NCBI GenBank assembly: GCA_025965195.1
Contig: JAOPXK010000013.1
Coordinates: 1-32,733 of the forward strand
DNA from: Marmoricola sp.
GTDB lineage: Bacteria > Actinomycetota > Actinomycetes > Propionibacteriales > Nocardioidaceae
Direction: 5' to 3'
Length of the DNA stretch: 32,733 nucleotides
Below, in pieces: positions 14,287-21,779 of the stretch; position 1 is the first letter of the stretch; every line of letters starts with the position of its first letter. The notes under the pieces are model-generated. The model had not been told where the DNA came from. It saw nothing but the letters and a program-made list of their open reading frames with translations, and searched no databases. The translations under genes and the position numbers were made by a program.

Positions 14287-14892
14287 ATGCAGCAGACGTT
14301 CAAATCGCTCGCCGGCATCATCGTCGTGCTCACGATCGGCGCCTTCATGCTGGCGGCGCCCGCACAGGCCGACTATCCCTCGCAGTCCGAGACGAGTTGC
14401 ACGGTGGACGTGTCGGTCGCGACGCAGGGCGGGTCAGTCGTAGCCACCTTCGAGGTCGCCTCCGGAGTGGGAACTCCTTCGGGCGATGCGATCATCCAGT
14501 TCAAGGGCCATCCGCCCACCCGGGTCCCGCTGGTCAATGGTGTGGCGCGAGTCCCGGAGCCGGACGTCAAACCGGGCGAGGGTTGGACGGTCACTGCCAG
14601 CTACGCACCGACGGCGGGAAGCGCTTTCAAGTCGTCTCAGTGCAGCGCGTCGCTTGACCCCACAGCCGGTGGTGGCGGCACCAGTGTGTCCCCCCCGGAG
14701 GTCGGCGGCGGTGGTGGCGGCACCAGTGTGTCCGCCCCGGAACTGGGCGGGATCCTGCCCAACACCGGCGGCCCCTCGCTGTACCTCTTCGCGCTCGCCG
14801 TCCTGATGTTGGCCACCGGCCTGATGTTCATCCAGGTTGGCCGTCGCCGCCCGGTGCTGAGCACGGTCGCCACGGTCCGGCGCCATCGCTAG
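14287..14892 (+). CDS. LPNTG cell-wall-anchored surface protein
   Basis: 201 residues from ATG at 14287 (an in-frame ATG at 14266 is an alternative). A signal peptide (GIIVVLTIGAFMLAAPAQA) leads a short extracellular domain (about 30-125, two cysteines at 38 and 119) that looks like a single Ig-like beta domain. A Gly-rich linker has two copies of GGGGTSVS-x-PE. Then come LPNTG (157-161), a hydrophobic helix and a basic tail (GRRRP). This is a standard sortase sorting signal. The next gene is a sortase, so the two probably act together. Function of the exposed domain is unknown; adhesion or a structural role is possible. The linker carries a 42-bp DNA repeat. Confidence 0.82.
   Translation: MQQTFKSLAGIIVVLTIGAFMLAAPAQADYPSQSETSCTVDVSVATQGGSVVATFEVASGVGTPSGDAIIQFKGHPPTRVPLVNGVARVPEPDVKPGEGWTVTASYAPTAGSAFKSSQCSASLDPTAGGGGTSVSPPEVGGGGGGTSVSAPELGGILPNTGGPSLYLFALAVLMLATGLMFIQVGRRRPVLSTVATVRRHR
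14668..14733 (+). repeat. 42-bp period repeat in the linker of the LPNTG protein
   Basis: Twenty-four identical bases recur at 14668-14691 and 14710-14733, a 42-bp (14-codon) period coding for GGGTSVS. In-frame repeats of this sort can change copy number by slippage and so alter linker length. Confidence 0.6.
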
Positions 14893-15034
14893 GAAGTCGA
14901 ACCGGGCCGGGGGTTATCCGCGCCCGGCACGATCACGATCACGCACCCTCGTATTTCGTACCGGCTGGGTTCTCCTCGCCGGCGGCGTCGGCCTGCTGGG
15001 CTGGCTCGCCTGGCTCTACTTCGGCACCAACTGG

Positions 15035-15568
15035 GTGTCCAGGCACCACCAGCAGGAGACCACCCAGAAGGTGAGGCACGCCTGGGAGATCCACGCCAAG
15101 GCACCTGCGAACGCCCTGCTCCTGATCCCACGTTTCGGAAAGAACTATGTCGTACCCGTCATCGAGGGCGTGGACCCCGATGACCTCGCCGCTGGCGTCG
15201 GGCATTTCCCTGGCACCGCTGGCCCGGGTGAGGTCGGAAACTTCGCCCTCGCCGGCCACCGGGTGACCCACGGCGAACCGTTCCGCGACATGCCGTCCCT
15301 GCGGAAGGGCGACAAGGTGATCGTCGAAACGCGACACACGACGTACACCTACCGGCTCGACACCGGTGGCGCCGACCTGACCGTGCCCTTCACGTCGATC
15401 TGGGTGATCGCCCCGATCCCCCTGAACCCCGATCCCAACGGCGTCGGGCCGGCGATCGACAAGTCGCACCGGCTGCTGACGCTGACCACCTGCTCCGAGC
15501 TGTTCCACACCGACAACCGGCTGATCGCCTTCGGGCACCTGGTCGGGAAGACGCCGACCGGGCAGTAG
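15035..15568 (+). CDS. Class E sortase (N-terminus extends upstream without a visible start codon)
   Basis: From GTG at 15035 the protein has 177 residues with the sortase triad: His75 (LAGHRVTHG), Cys153 (TTCSELF) and Arg162 (DNRLIAFG). The TTC motif and overall layout fit class E sortases of high-GC Gram-positives, which cut LxxTG signals and join proteins to the cell wall. The same frame upstream encodes an obvious membrane helix (VLLAGGVGLLGWLAWLYF, about 14970-15025) that class E sortases need, yet no ATG, GTG or TTG occurs between the in-frame stop at 14858-14860 and 15035. The real start is therefore either a rare codon (an ATC at 14885 overlaps the previous gene's end) or hidden by an indel. 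Likely substrate: the adjacent LPNTG protein. Confidence 0.8.
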   Translation: MSRHHQQETTQKVRHAWEIHAKAPANALLLIPRFGKNYVVPVIEGVDPDDLAAGVGHFPGTAGPGEVGNFALAGHRVTHGEPFRDMPSLRKGDKVIVETRHTTYTYRLDTGGADLTVPFTSIWVIAPIPLNPDPNGVGPAIDKSHRLLTLTTCSELFHTDNRLIAFGHLVGKTPTGQ

Positions 15569-15640
15569 CAGCACCCGGGGGTCTCAGGTTCTCGCGCCAA
15601 CGTCCGCCAGCCGGCCGGAACCCGGTGAGGTGTCGCCACG

Positions 15641-15646
15641 TAGGGT
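15641..15646 (+). promoter_or_regulatory. Candidate -10 TAGGGT, leaderless start
   Basis: TAGGGT ends seven bases before the ATG at 15654 and no Shine-Dalgarno is present, as expected for a leaderless transcript. Confidence 0.4.
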
Positions 15647-15653
15647 CGTCGCA

Positions 15654-16244
15654 ATGGACACCTTCAGATTCTGGGACACCATCGAGCAAGCTCGCGCGAC
15701 GACGGACGGGTCGATCGACGCCCAGGTCGACGCCATCGAGCAAGCCCTCACCGAGCTCCATCTGGACGACGTGATCGCGTTCCGGACCGAACTCGTCCAG
15801 GCCAGCCAGCGGCTCTACACCTGGGAGAACTGGGGTGCGGCAACCGTGATCCTCGGTTACTGCTCCGACGATGCGTTTCAGGACTTCCGCTCATGGGTGA
15901 TCGCCCAGGGGCGCCGGACCTTCGAGAGCTTCGTCAACGACCCCGACTCGATCGTCGACGTCGGCCTTGCCGACGACGATGAGATCGGCGCCGCGGAGAT
16001 GTTGTCGTACGTGGCGGACAACGTCTACGAGAAACGCGCCGGTCGGACGATCTGGGTCGATCTTCCAGATTCACCCGCCCTTGATCCAGACAGCGAGCCG
16101 ACCGGACACAAGTTCGAGGAGACCGACGAAGTCCTGAAGCTGAAGTACCCAAGGCTGGCCCAGGCGTACATGCCCGAGGAGACCGCTTCGCTCCAGGGCG
16201 GCAAGCGCCGGCTCTGGCCGGTCAAGCGCCGCCGCAACGGCTGA
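15654..16244 (+). CDS. DUF4240 domain-containing protein
   Basis: 196 residues from ATG at 15654. The opening MDTFRFWDTIEQAR, the LTELHLDDVIAF segment, the YTWENWGAATVILGYCSDDAFQDFRSWVIAQGR core and the later EEMLSYVADNVYE-type helix identify the DUF4240 family, acidic cytoplasmic proteins common in actinobacteria. The family's role is unknown; it resembles SMI1/WGR-type accessory domains by style only. The C-terminus is basic (GGKRRLWPVKRRRNG), unlike the acidic body. An earlier in-frame GTG-type start at 15630 has no ribosome site. The gene appears to have its own promoter. Confidence 0.82.
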   Translation: MDTFRFWDTIEQARATTDGSIDAQVDAIEQALTELHLDDVIAFRTELVQASQRLYTWENWGAATVILGYCSDDAFQDFRSWVIAQGRRTFESFVNDPDSIVDVGLADDDEIGAAEMLSYVADNVYEKRAGRTIWVDLPDSPALDPDSEPTGHKFEETDEVLKLKYPRLAQAYMPEETASLQGGKRRLWPVKRRRNG

Positions 16245-16310
16245 GGTCCGCCCGTCCGCGCGCACCAAGCGTGGGCGCGATCCCGGTGCCAGGCGTCAAC
16301 GCAGGGCGGC

Positions 16311-16316
16311 TACCGT
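16311..16316 (+). promoter_or_regulatory. Candidate -10 TACCGT, leaderless start
   Basis: TACCGT ends seven bases before the ATG at 16324; no Shine-Dalgarno is visible. Confidence 0.35.
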
Positions 16317-16323
16317 TCGCGAC

Positions 16324-16899
16324 ATGACCCGAAGATTTCTCGTCCGCAGGACGATCGCGCGTGCAGCTCTCCGGGCCACCGGCTGGAAGACCGCCGGAAC
16401 CCTGCCTGCCAAGGGCATTCTCGTCGGGGCGCCACACACCTCGAACTGGGACTGGGTCGCCACCATCCTGATGAGCTGGAGCAACGGCGTGCAGCCGATG
16501 ATCCTGATCAAGAAGGAGTTCTTCACCGGACCCTTCGGTCCGCTGCTCCGGGCAACCGGCGGCATCCCGCTCGATCGGGAGTCCCCCGGTGCGACCATCC
16601 GCGCACTGCTGGAGAACGCCGAGACCCACCGGTCATTCCTGCTCGTGATCGCGGCCGAAGGCACCCGCGGCAAGACCGACTACTGGAAGTCCGGTTTCTA
16701 CAAGATCTCCCAGCAGACCGGCCTGCCGATCACCCTTGCGTCCATCGATGGACCGACGAAGACCATCGGCGCAGGGCCGACGATTGTGCCGACCGGCGAC
16801 GTCGGTGCGGACATGGATCGCATCCGCGCCTACTACGCGGACAAGCACGGCATCAACCCCGAAGGGCGGACCGAGCCCCGCTTGCGCGAGGAAGGCTAG
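16324..16899 (+). CDS. PlsC-like 1-acylglycerol-3-phosphate acyltransferase family protein
   Basis: 191 residues. The acyltransferase block I motif HxxxxD is His38-Thr-Ser-Asn-Trp-Asp43, and block III reads AAEGTRG (Glu112). The PLDR segment at about 82-85 matches block II. These show a PlsC/LPLAT-fold enzyme that moves an acyl chain onto a hydroxyl acceptor at the inner membrane face; the acceptor may be lysophosphatidate or another lipid. It is shorter than typical PlsC (about 240) and lacks a long N-terminal membrane helix, as in a common short actinobacterial branch. Its TAG stop overlaps the stop of convergent glnE through a shared CTAG, so no terminator separates them. Confidence 0.87.
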   Translation: MTRRFLVRRTIARAALRATGWKTAGTLPAKGILVGAPHTSNWDWVATILMSWSNGVQPMILIKKEFFTGPFGPLLRATGGIPLDRESPGATIRALLENAETHRSFLLVIAAEGTRGKTDYWKSGFYKISQQTGLPITLASIDGPTKTIGAGPTIVPTGDVGADMDRIRAYYADKHGINPEGRTEPRLREEG

Positions 16900-19877
16900 C
16901 CCCAGAACACCCGGTCGACGATGGCGCGAGCGCGTCGCGCGGTGCGCAGGTAGTCGTTGACCATCGTCTCGGTCTGGCCCGGCGGGTACTGCAGGATCGC
17001 GGCGACCGCGCTGCGCTCGCGGGCATCTCCGGGGAACTGGTCGGTCGGCCTGCCGCGGACCTGGACGGTGGCGTTGCGGGCGCGGCTCGCGAAGTTCCAC
17101 GCCGCCGCCAGCCCGTCCGCGTCCTCGGCGTCGATCAGCTCGTTGTCGACGGCGACCTGCAACGCGTCGAGGGTCTTGGTGGTTCGCAGCTCCGGGATCC
17201 GGCCGGCGTGCTGCATCTGCAGCAGCTGGACCGTCCACTCGACATCGGACAGCCCACCCTTGCCGAGCTTGAAGTGCATCGCCGGATCGGCGCCGCGCGG
17301 CAGCCGTTCTGAGTCCACCCGCGCCTTGATCCGGCGTACCTCGGTCACGTCGTCGTTGCTCAGCCCACCCTCGGGAAAGCGCAGCGGGTCGATCATCTCG
17401 GTGAAGCGCGCGCACAGGCCCGCGTCGCCGACGATCGCTGCCGCTCGCAGCAATGCCTGGGCTTCCCAGACCGCCGACCACTTCGCGTAGTAGGCCGCGT
17501 AGGAGTCGAGCGTGCGGACCAGCGGTCCCTGCTTGCCCTCGGGCCGCAGGTCGGCGTCGACCTCCAGGGGCGGGTCGGTGGCAGGCGCGATCAGCAGTCG
17601 GCGTACGTCGTTGGCGACCGCCTGAGCCATCAAGGAGGCGAGCTGCTGGTCGGCATCCGGCAACGGCTCGTGGACGAACATCACATCGGCATCCGAGCCG
17701 TAGCCGAGCTCGTGCCCGCCGTACCTCCCCATCGCGATGATCGCCATCCGGGTCGGGATCTTCACGCCCCGCTCCCCCTCGGCCTTCTTGATCGCCGCGA
17801 CCAGGGTGGCCTCGAGGGTGGCACTGGTGACATCGGTCAGGGCGTAGCCGACCTCGGCCACTCCGAAGGGCACACACAGGTCCGCGGCGCTGATCCGGAG
17901 CAACTCTCGCCGGCGGATCGCCCGGATCGCGATCACCGCTTCCTCAGCGGTCTCCCGGCGTACGGCGGCCGCCATCATCTCGGCCTGCACGGTCTCGCGA
18001 CTCAACGGCTCGAGGCGCGTGTCCTGGCCGAGGATCGCGACGCCCTCGGGCTCGCGCTGGAGCAGGTCGGTGGCATAGCGGCTGGTCGCAAGCACCTGCG
18101 CCATCCGCTGAGCCGCCTGGCCCTCGTCGCGAAGCAGCCGCAAGTACCAGTGCGTCGAACCGAGGGCCTCCGAGATCCGCCGGAACCCGAACAGCCCGGC
18201 ATCGGGGTCGGGTGCATCGGCGAACCATTCGAGCATCACCGGAAGCAGCGTCCGCTGGATCGCCGCAGTCCGCGAGACCCCGGCCGTCAACGCCTCGAGG
18301 TGTCGGAGAGCGGCGTTCGGGTCCTGGTAGCCGAGCGCCGCCAGCCGTTGCCTCGCCGCATCCGGGCTGAGCCTCGCCTCGTCGCCGCTGATGTTCGCGA
18401 CCGCCGCCAGCAGCGGGCGGTAGAAGAGCTTCTCGTGCAGCCGGCGTACCTCCCGCCGGTGATAGCCCCAGACGTCGTTGAGCTGCTTGACGGGGTCCTT
18501 CATGTAGCCCAGCGACCGGCCCAGCCGGCGCAGCGAGTCCTCGCCCTCCGGCACCACATGGGTACGACGCAGCTGGAACATCTGGATCCGGTGCTCGAGC
18601 GTGCGCAGGAAGGCATACGCCTCGTGCAGCTCCCGTCCGTCCTCCCGACCGACGTAGCCGCCCTCGGTGAGCCGGGTGAGCGCGGAGAGGGTGGTCGGCT
18701 GGCGAATCGTCTCGTCGGTGCGACCGTGCACCATCTGCAGCAGCTGCACGGCGAACTCGACGTCGCGCAGTCCGCCCGACCCGAGCTTGAGCTGCCGCTT
18801 GGCCTGGGCCGGCGGAATGTGCTCGAGGACCCGGCGGCGCATCGCCTGAACGTCCTCGACGAACCCGGGTCGTTCGGTGGCCTGCCAGACCATCGGCCCG
18901 ATCGTCTCGGCGTACTCCCGGCCCAGCGCGAGGTCGCCGGCAACAGGTCGCGCCTTGAGCAGCGCCTGGAACTCCCAGGTCTTCGCCCAGCGCTCGTAGT
19001 AGCCACGGTGGCTGCTGATCGTCCGGACCAGCGGCCCGGACTTCCCCTCCGGCCGGAGCGCGGCGTCAACGGGCCAGATGGTGCCCTCGGCCGTCTGGTC
19101 CGAGCAGATCTGCATCAGCTGGGAGGCGAGCTGGGTCGCGACCTTCAGCGCGGGCGCCTCCTCGATCCCGTCGGCCGGCTCGGCAACGAAGATCACGTCG
19201 ACGTCGCTGACGTAGTTGAGCTCATGGCCACCGCACTTGCCCATCGCGATCACGGCGAGCCTGGCGGTCTCCCAGCCAGGCACCCTGGCGCGGGCGATGG
19301 CGAGGGCAGCGTCAAGCGTCCCGGTCGCGAGATCGGAGAGCTCGGCAGCGACGTCGTCGACCCCGAGGTGATGGGCGAGGTCACGGGCGGCGAGCCGAAG
19401 CAGGAAGCGGCGGTACTCGACCCGCAGGGCGTCAACGGCCTCGGCGTCCTCGAGCGTGGCGACCGGCTGGCTGGCCTCGGGATCCGCTCCGACGGCGGCG
19501 AGCAGCCCGGCTCGCACGATGTACGCCGGGGGGCGGGTCGAGCCCATCGTCGGATCGGTCAGCTCGTGCCAGTGCTCGGGGTGGCGGACCAGGTGCTGGG
19601 CAAGGGCCTCGCTCGCGCCGAGGACGAACAGCAGCCGCATCGCCGTACCCTCATCGTCGGCGACAGTCGTGACCAGAGCATCGGGATCCGCCGCCGCGTC
19701 GATGAGGTCGGCCAGCGCTTCGAGTGCCTGATCGGGGTCGGCCGTCTTCGTCAGCACGTTGAGGATCGGCTTCGCCTGCGTGCCGCACTTCGCGATCGCG
19801 GCCTCGGCTCGAGGACCGTCACGGAAGCCGAGACGGGCCAGCTGGCCCGCCGTCGTACTGACTCGAGAGTCCTTCAC
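16896..19877 (-). CDS. glnE: Glutamine synthetase adenylyltransferase/adenylyl-removing enzyme
   Basis: 993 residues, the normal GlnE size. Two nucleotidyltransferase domains are seen: the N-terminal adenylyl-removing half with GGHELNYVSDVDVIF (Asp225, Asp227), and the C-terminal adenylylating half with GGHELGYGSDADVMF. Each is followed by a helical GlnD-PII-uridylyltransferase-like domain with the repeated motif R-P-E-G-K-x-G-P-L-V-R-T (once in each half), which confirms the internal duplication. The enzyme attaches AMP to, or removes it from, a tyrosine of type I-beta glutamine synthetase in response to nitrogen status. Start is GTG with a weak ribosome site. It lies 23 bp downstream of glnA2 on the same strand, the arrangement known from Mycobacterium (glnA2-glnE). 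Confidence 0.96.
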   Translation of the reverse strand: MKDSRVSTTAGQLARLGFRDGPRAEAAIAKCGTQAKPILNVLTKTADPDQALEALADLIDAAADPDALVTTVADDEGTAMRLLFVLGASEALAQHLVRHPEHWHELTDPTMGSTRPPAYIVRAGLLAAVGADPEASQPVATLEDAEAVDALRVEYRRFLLRLAARDLAHHLGVDDVAAELSDLATGTLDAALAIARARVPGWETARLAVIAMGKCGGHELNYVSDVDVIFVAEPADGIEEAPALKVATQLASQLMQICSDQTAEGTIWPVDAALRPEGKSGPLVRTISSHRGYYERWAKTWEFQALLKARPVAGDLALGREYAETIGPMVWQATERPGFVEDVQAMRRRVLEHIPPAQAKRQLKLGSGGLRDVEFAVQLLQMVHGRTDETIRQPTTLSALTRLTEGGYVGREDGRELHEAYAFLRTLEHRIQMFQLRRTHVVPEGEDSLRRLGRSLGYMKDPVKQLNDVWGYHRREVRRLHEKLFYRPLLAAVANISGDEARLSPDAARQRLAALGYQDPNAALRHLEALTAGVSRTAAIQRTLLPVMLEWFADAPDPDAGLFGFRRISEALGSTHWYLRLLRDEGQAAQRMAQVLATSRYATDLLQREPEGVAILGQDTRLEPLSRETVQAEMMAAAVRRETAEEAVIAIRAIRRRELLRISAADLCVPFGVAEVGYALTDVTSATLEATLVAAIKKAEGERGVKIPTRMAIIAMGRYGGHELGYGSDADVMFVHEPLPDADQQLASLMAQAVANDVRRLLIAPATDPPLEVDADLRPEGKQGPLVRTLDSYAAYYAKWSAVWEAQALLRAAAIVGDAGLCARFTEMIDPLRFPEGGLSNDDVTEVRRIKARVDSERLPRGADPAMHFKLGKGGLSDVEWTVQLLQMQHAGRIPELRTTKTLDALQVAVDNELIDAEDADGLAAAWNFASRARNATVQVRGRPTDQFPGDARERSAVAAILQYPPGQTETMVNDYLRTARRARAIVDRVFWG

Positions 19878-19900
19878 TGCTCAGCGCTGCCGGGAACGGC

Positions 19901-21238
19901 TCACAGAACCGGAAGCATCCGGTCCCGTTCGAAGGCGGAGACCTGACCGCGGTACTCCTCCCACTCCTGTCGCTTGTTGCGCAGGAAGAACTCATAGACG
20001 TGCTCGCCCAGCGTCTCGGCGAGGAGCTCGGAGTTCTCGGCGATCGTGATCGCGTCGTACAGGCTCTTGGGCAGCGTCGTGAGGCCCATCGCCTTGCGCT
20101 CGCCCTCGGTCAGGGACCAGACGTTGTCCTCGGCCTCGCGCGGGAGCTCGTACTCCTCCTCGAGACCCTTCATGCCGGCGGCCAGAATCACCGCGAACGC
20201 GAGGTAGGGGTTGCAGGCGGCGTCGATGGTGCGCAGCTCGATCCGGGTGGACTGGCCCTTGTTGGGCTTGTACATCGGCACCCGCACCATCGCGGAGCGG
20301 TTGTTGTGTCCCCAGCAGACGTAGGAGGGAGCCTCTCCGCCGCTGATCAGTCGCTTGTAGGAGTTGACCCACTGGTTCGTGACGGAGGTGATCTCGGCGG
20401 CGTGGGTGAGGATTCCGGCGATGAAGTGGCGCCCGGTCTTGGAGAGCTGGTACTCGGCACCGGCCTCGAAGAACGCGTTGGTGTCACCCTCGAAGAGCGA
20501 CACATGGGTGTGCATGCCGGAGCCGGGATGCTCGGTGAACGGCTTGGGCATGAAGCTCGCCCAGACGCCCTGGCTCAGCGCGACCTCGCGGACCACGGTC
20601 CGGAAGGTCATGATGTTGTCGGCCGTGGAGAGCGCGTCGGCGTAGCGGAGGTCGATCTCCTGCTGGCCTGGCCCGCCCTCGTGGTGACTGAACTCGACCG
20701 AGATGCCCATCGACTCGAGCATCGTGATCGCTTCGCGGCGGAAGTCCGAGCCCATGCTCTGCGCGGTGTGGTCGAAGTAGCCACTCTGGTCGACCGGGAC
20801 CGGCACCTCGCCGGACTTCGGCTGGCCCTTGAACAGGTAGAACTCCACCTCGGGGTGGGTGTAGAAGGTGAAGCCCTTCTCGGCCGCCTTCTGCAGGGTC
20901 CGCTTGAGGACGAACCGCGGATCGGCGTACGACGGGGACCCGTCAGGCATCGCGATGTCGCAGAACATCCGGGCAGTCGAGGGTCCCTCGCCGCGCCACG
21001 GAAGGATCTGGAAGGTCGACGGATCGGGACGCGCCAGCATGTCCGCCTCGGTGACCCGGGCGAAGCCCTCGATCGCCGAGCCGTCGAAGCCGATCCCCTC
21101 GGAGAAGGCGCCCTCAAGCTCCGCCGGCGCGATCGCCACCGACTTGAGATAGCCGAGTACGTCGGTGAACCACAACCGAATGAATCGAACGTCGCGCTCC
21201 TCGAGCGCCCGGAGCACGAAGTCTTCCTGCTTGCCCAT
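19901..21238 (-). CDS. glnA2: Type I glutamine synthetase, GlnA2 (alpha-type, no adenylylation Tyr)
   Basis: 445 residues. The beta-grasp N-terminus holds RFIRLWFTDVLGYLKSV. Catalytic core motifs are present: FDGSAIEGFARV (the Asp50-type loop), EVEFYLF, GPGQQEIDLRY, the ATP-site segment SGMHTHVSLF and the NxxR region (WGHNNRSAMVR, then RIELRTIDAACNPYLA). The makes glutamine from glutamate, ammonia and ATP. The segment where I-beta enzymes carry the adenylylated tyrosine (NLYDLP) reads DNVWSL here (about 371-376), with Trp instead of Tyr, and the protein is about 25-30 residues shorter than GlnA1. It is thus an alpha-type enzyme like mycobacterial GlnA2 and should not be a GlnE target. A TAGGGT box six bases before the ATG suggests leaderless transcription. 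Confidence 0.93.
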   Translation of the reverse strand: MGKQEDFVLRALEERDVRFIRLWFTDVLGYLKSVAIAPAELEGAFSEGIGFDGSAIEGFARVTEADMLARPDPSTFQILPWRGEGPSTARMFCDIAMPDGSPSYADPRFVLKRTLQKAAEKGFTFYTHPEVEFYLFKGQPKSGEVPVPVDQSGYFDHTAQSMGSDFRREAITMLESMGISVEFSHHEGGPGQQEIDLRYADALSTADNIMTFRTVVREVALSQGVWASFMPKPFTEHPGSGMHTHVSLFEGDTNAFFEAGAEYQLSKTGRHFIAGILTHAAEITSVTNQWVNSYKRLISGGEAPSYVCWGHNNRSAMVRVPMYKPNKGQSTRIELRTIDAACNPYLAFAVILAAGMKGLEEEYELPREAEDNVWSLTEGERKAMGLTTLPKSLYDAITIAENSELLAETLGEHVYEFFLRNKRQEWEEYRGQVSAFERDRMLPVL

Positions 21239-21244
21239 GTCCGA

Positions 21245-21250
21245 ACCCTA
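21245..21250 (-). promoter_or_regulatory. Candidate -10 TAGGGT of glnA2
   Basis: On the minus strand TAGGGT ends six bases before the ATG at 21238, with no Shine-Dalgarno. No GlnR-type repeat was seen in the 60 bp upstream. Confidence 0.4.
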
Positions 21251-21298
21251 TCGGCAGGGCGGCACCCTGATGTGCCAGTCCACTCCAGCGCCTGGGCC

Positions 21299-21667
21299 TC
21301 AGCGGCAGAAGGCGTGCACCGTCAGGCCATCGGGTCGGCCGCCGAAGACCTGGTCGAGGGCCGGACCTACCCAGGCCTTCCCGAGGTACTCGGGGTCGAC
21401 GTGCTCGGCCCGCGTCACCACGACATGCCCCGGAATGACTCCGCGCATGTCGGCCGGAGCGGCGCCCTCCCAGCAACCATGGCCCTTGATGAGGGGCACC
21501 GGACTGTCCGCCGGCACCGAGTGAACCTCACCTTGGCCGGTGGTCGACAAGATCAGCGACCGCGGCGCGTGGCTGACCGTCACAAAGACGATCGCCGCCG
21601 CCATCAGCACCGCCACCTGCAGCCCGGCACGGACCAGGTGGCTGCGGAGGGAGCGTTGGTTGGCCAT
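21299..21667 (-). CDS. Small membrane-anchored hypothetical protein
   Basis: 122 residues from ATG at 21667 (a TTG nine bases earlier is less likely). One N-terminal hydrophobic helix (AGLQVAVLMAAAIVFVTVS) anchors an extracytoplasmic domain of about 85 residues with two cysteines (in GHGCWEG and the final AFCR) that could form a disulphide. The GHVVVTR and PALDQVFGG segments look conserved in style. I do not recognise the family. It lies between nadE and glnA2 on the same strand, 103 bp after nadE, with no sign of coupling to either. Confidence 0.7.
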   Translation of the reverse strand: MANQRSLRSHLVRAGLQVAVLMAAAIVFVTVSHAPRSLILSTTGQGEVHSVPADSPVPLIKGHGCWEGAAPADMRGVIPGHVVVTRAEHVDPEYLGKAWVGPALDQVFGGRPDGLTVHAFCR

Positions 21668-21779
21668 GCACCGCAAACGAGCCCGTTGACGGGCGCGTTA
21701 TGGGGTCGAATCGGTTGTCTGTACCTCTCCGGGTGGCCTTGCTCACAGGCGTGACCTTCCGGGGTCCGGAACGTCGGGC

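Noticed and set aside
17670-21754. Long plus-strand frames (758 and 584 residues) over glnE and glnA2
   Set aside because: Antisense shadows in GC-rich DNA; the minus-strand genes have complete catalytic motifs.
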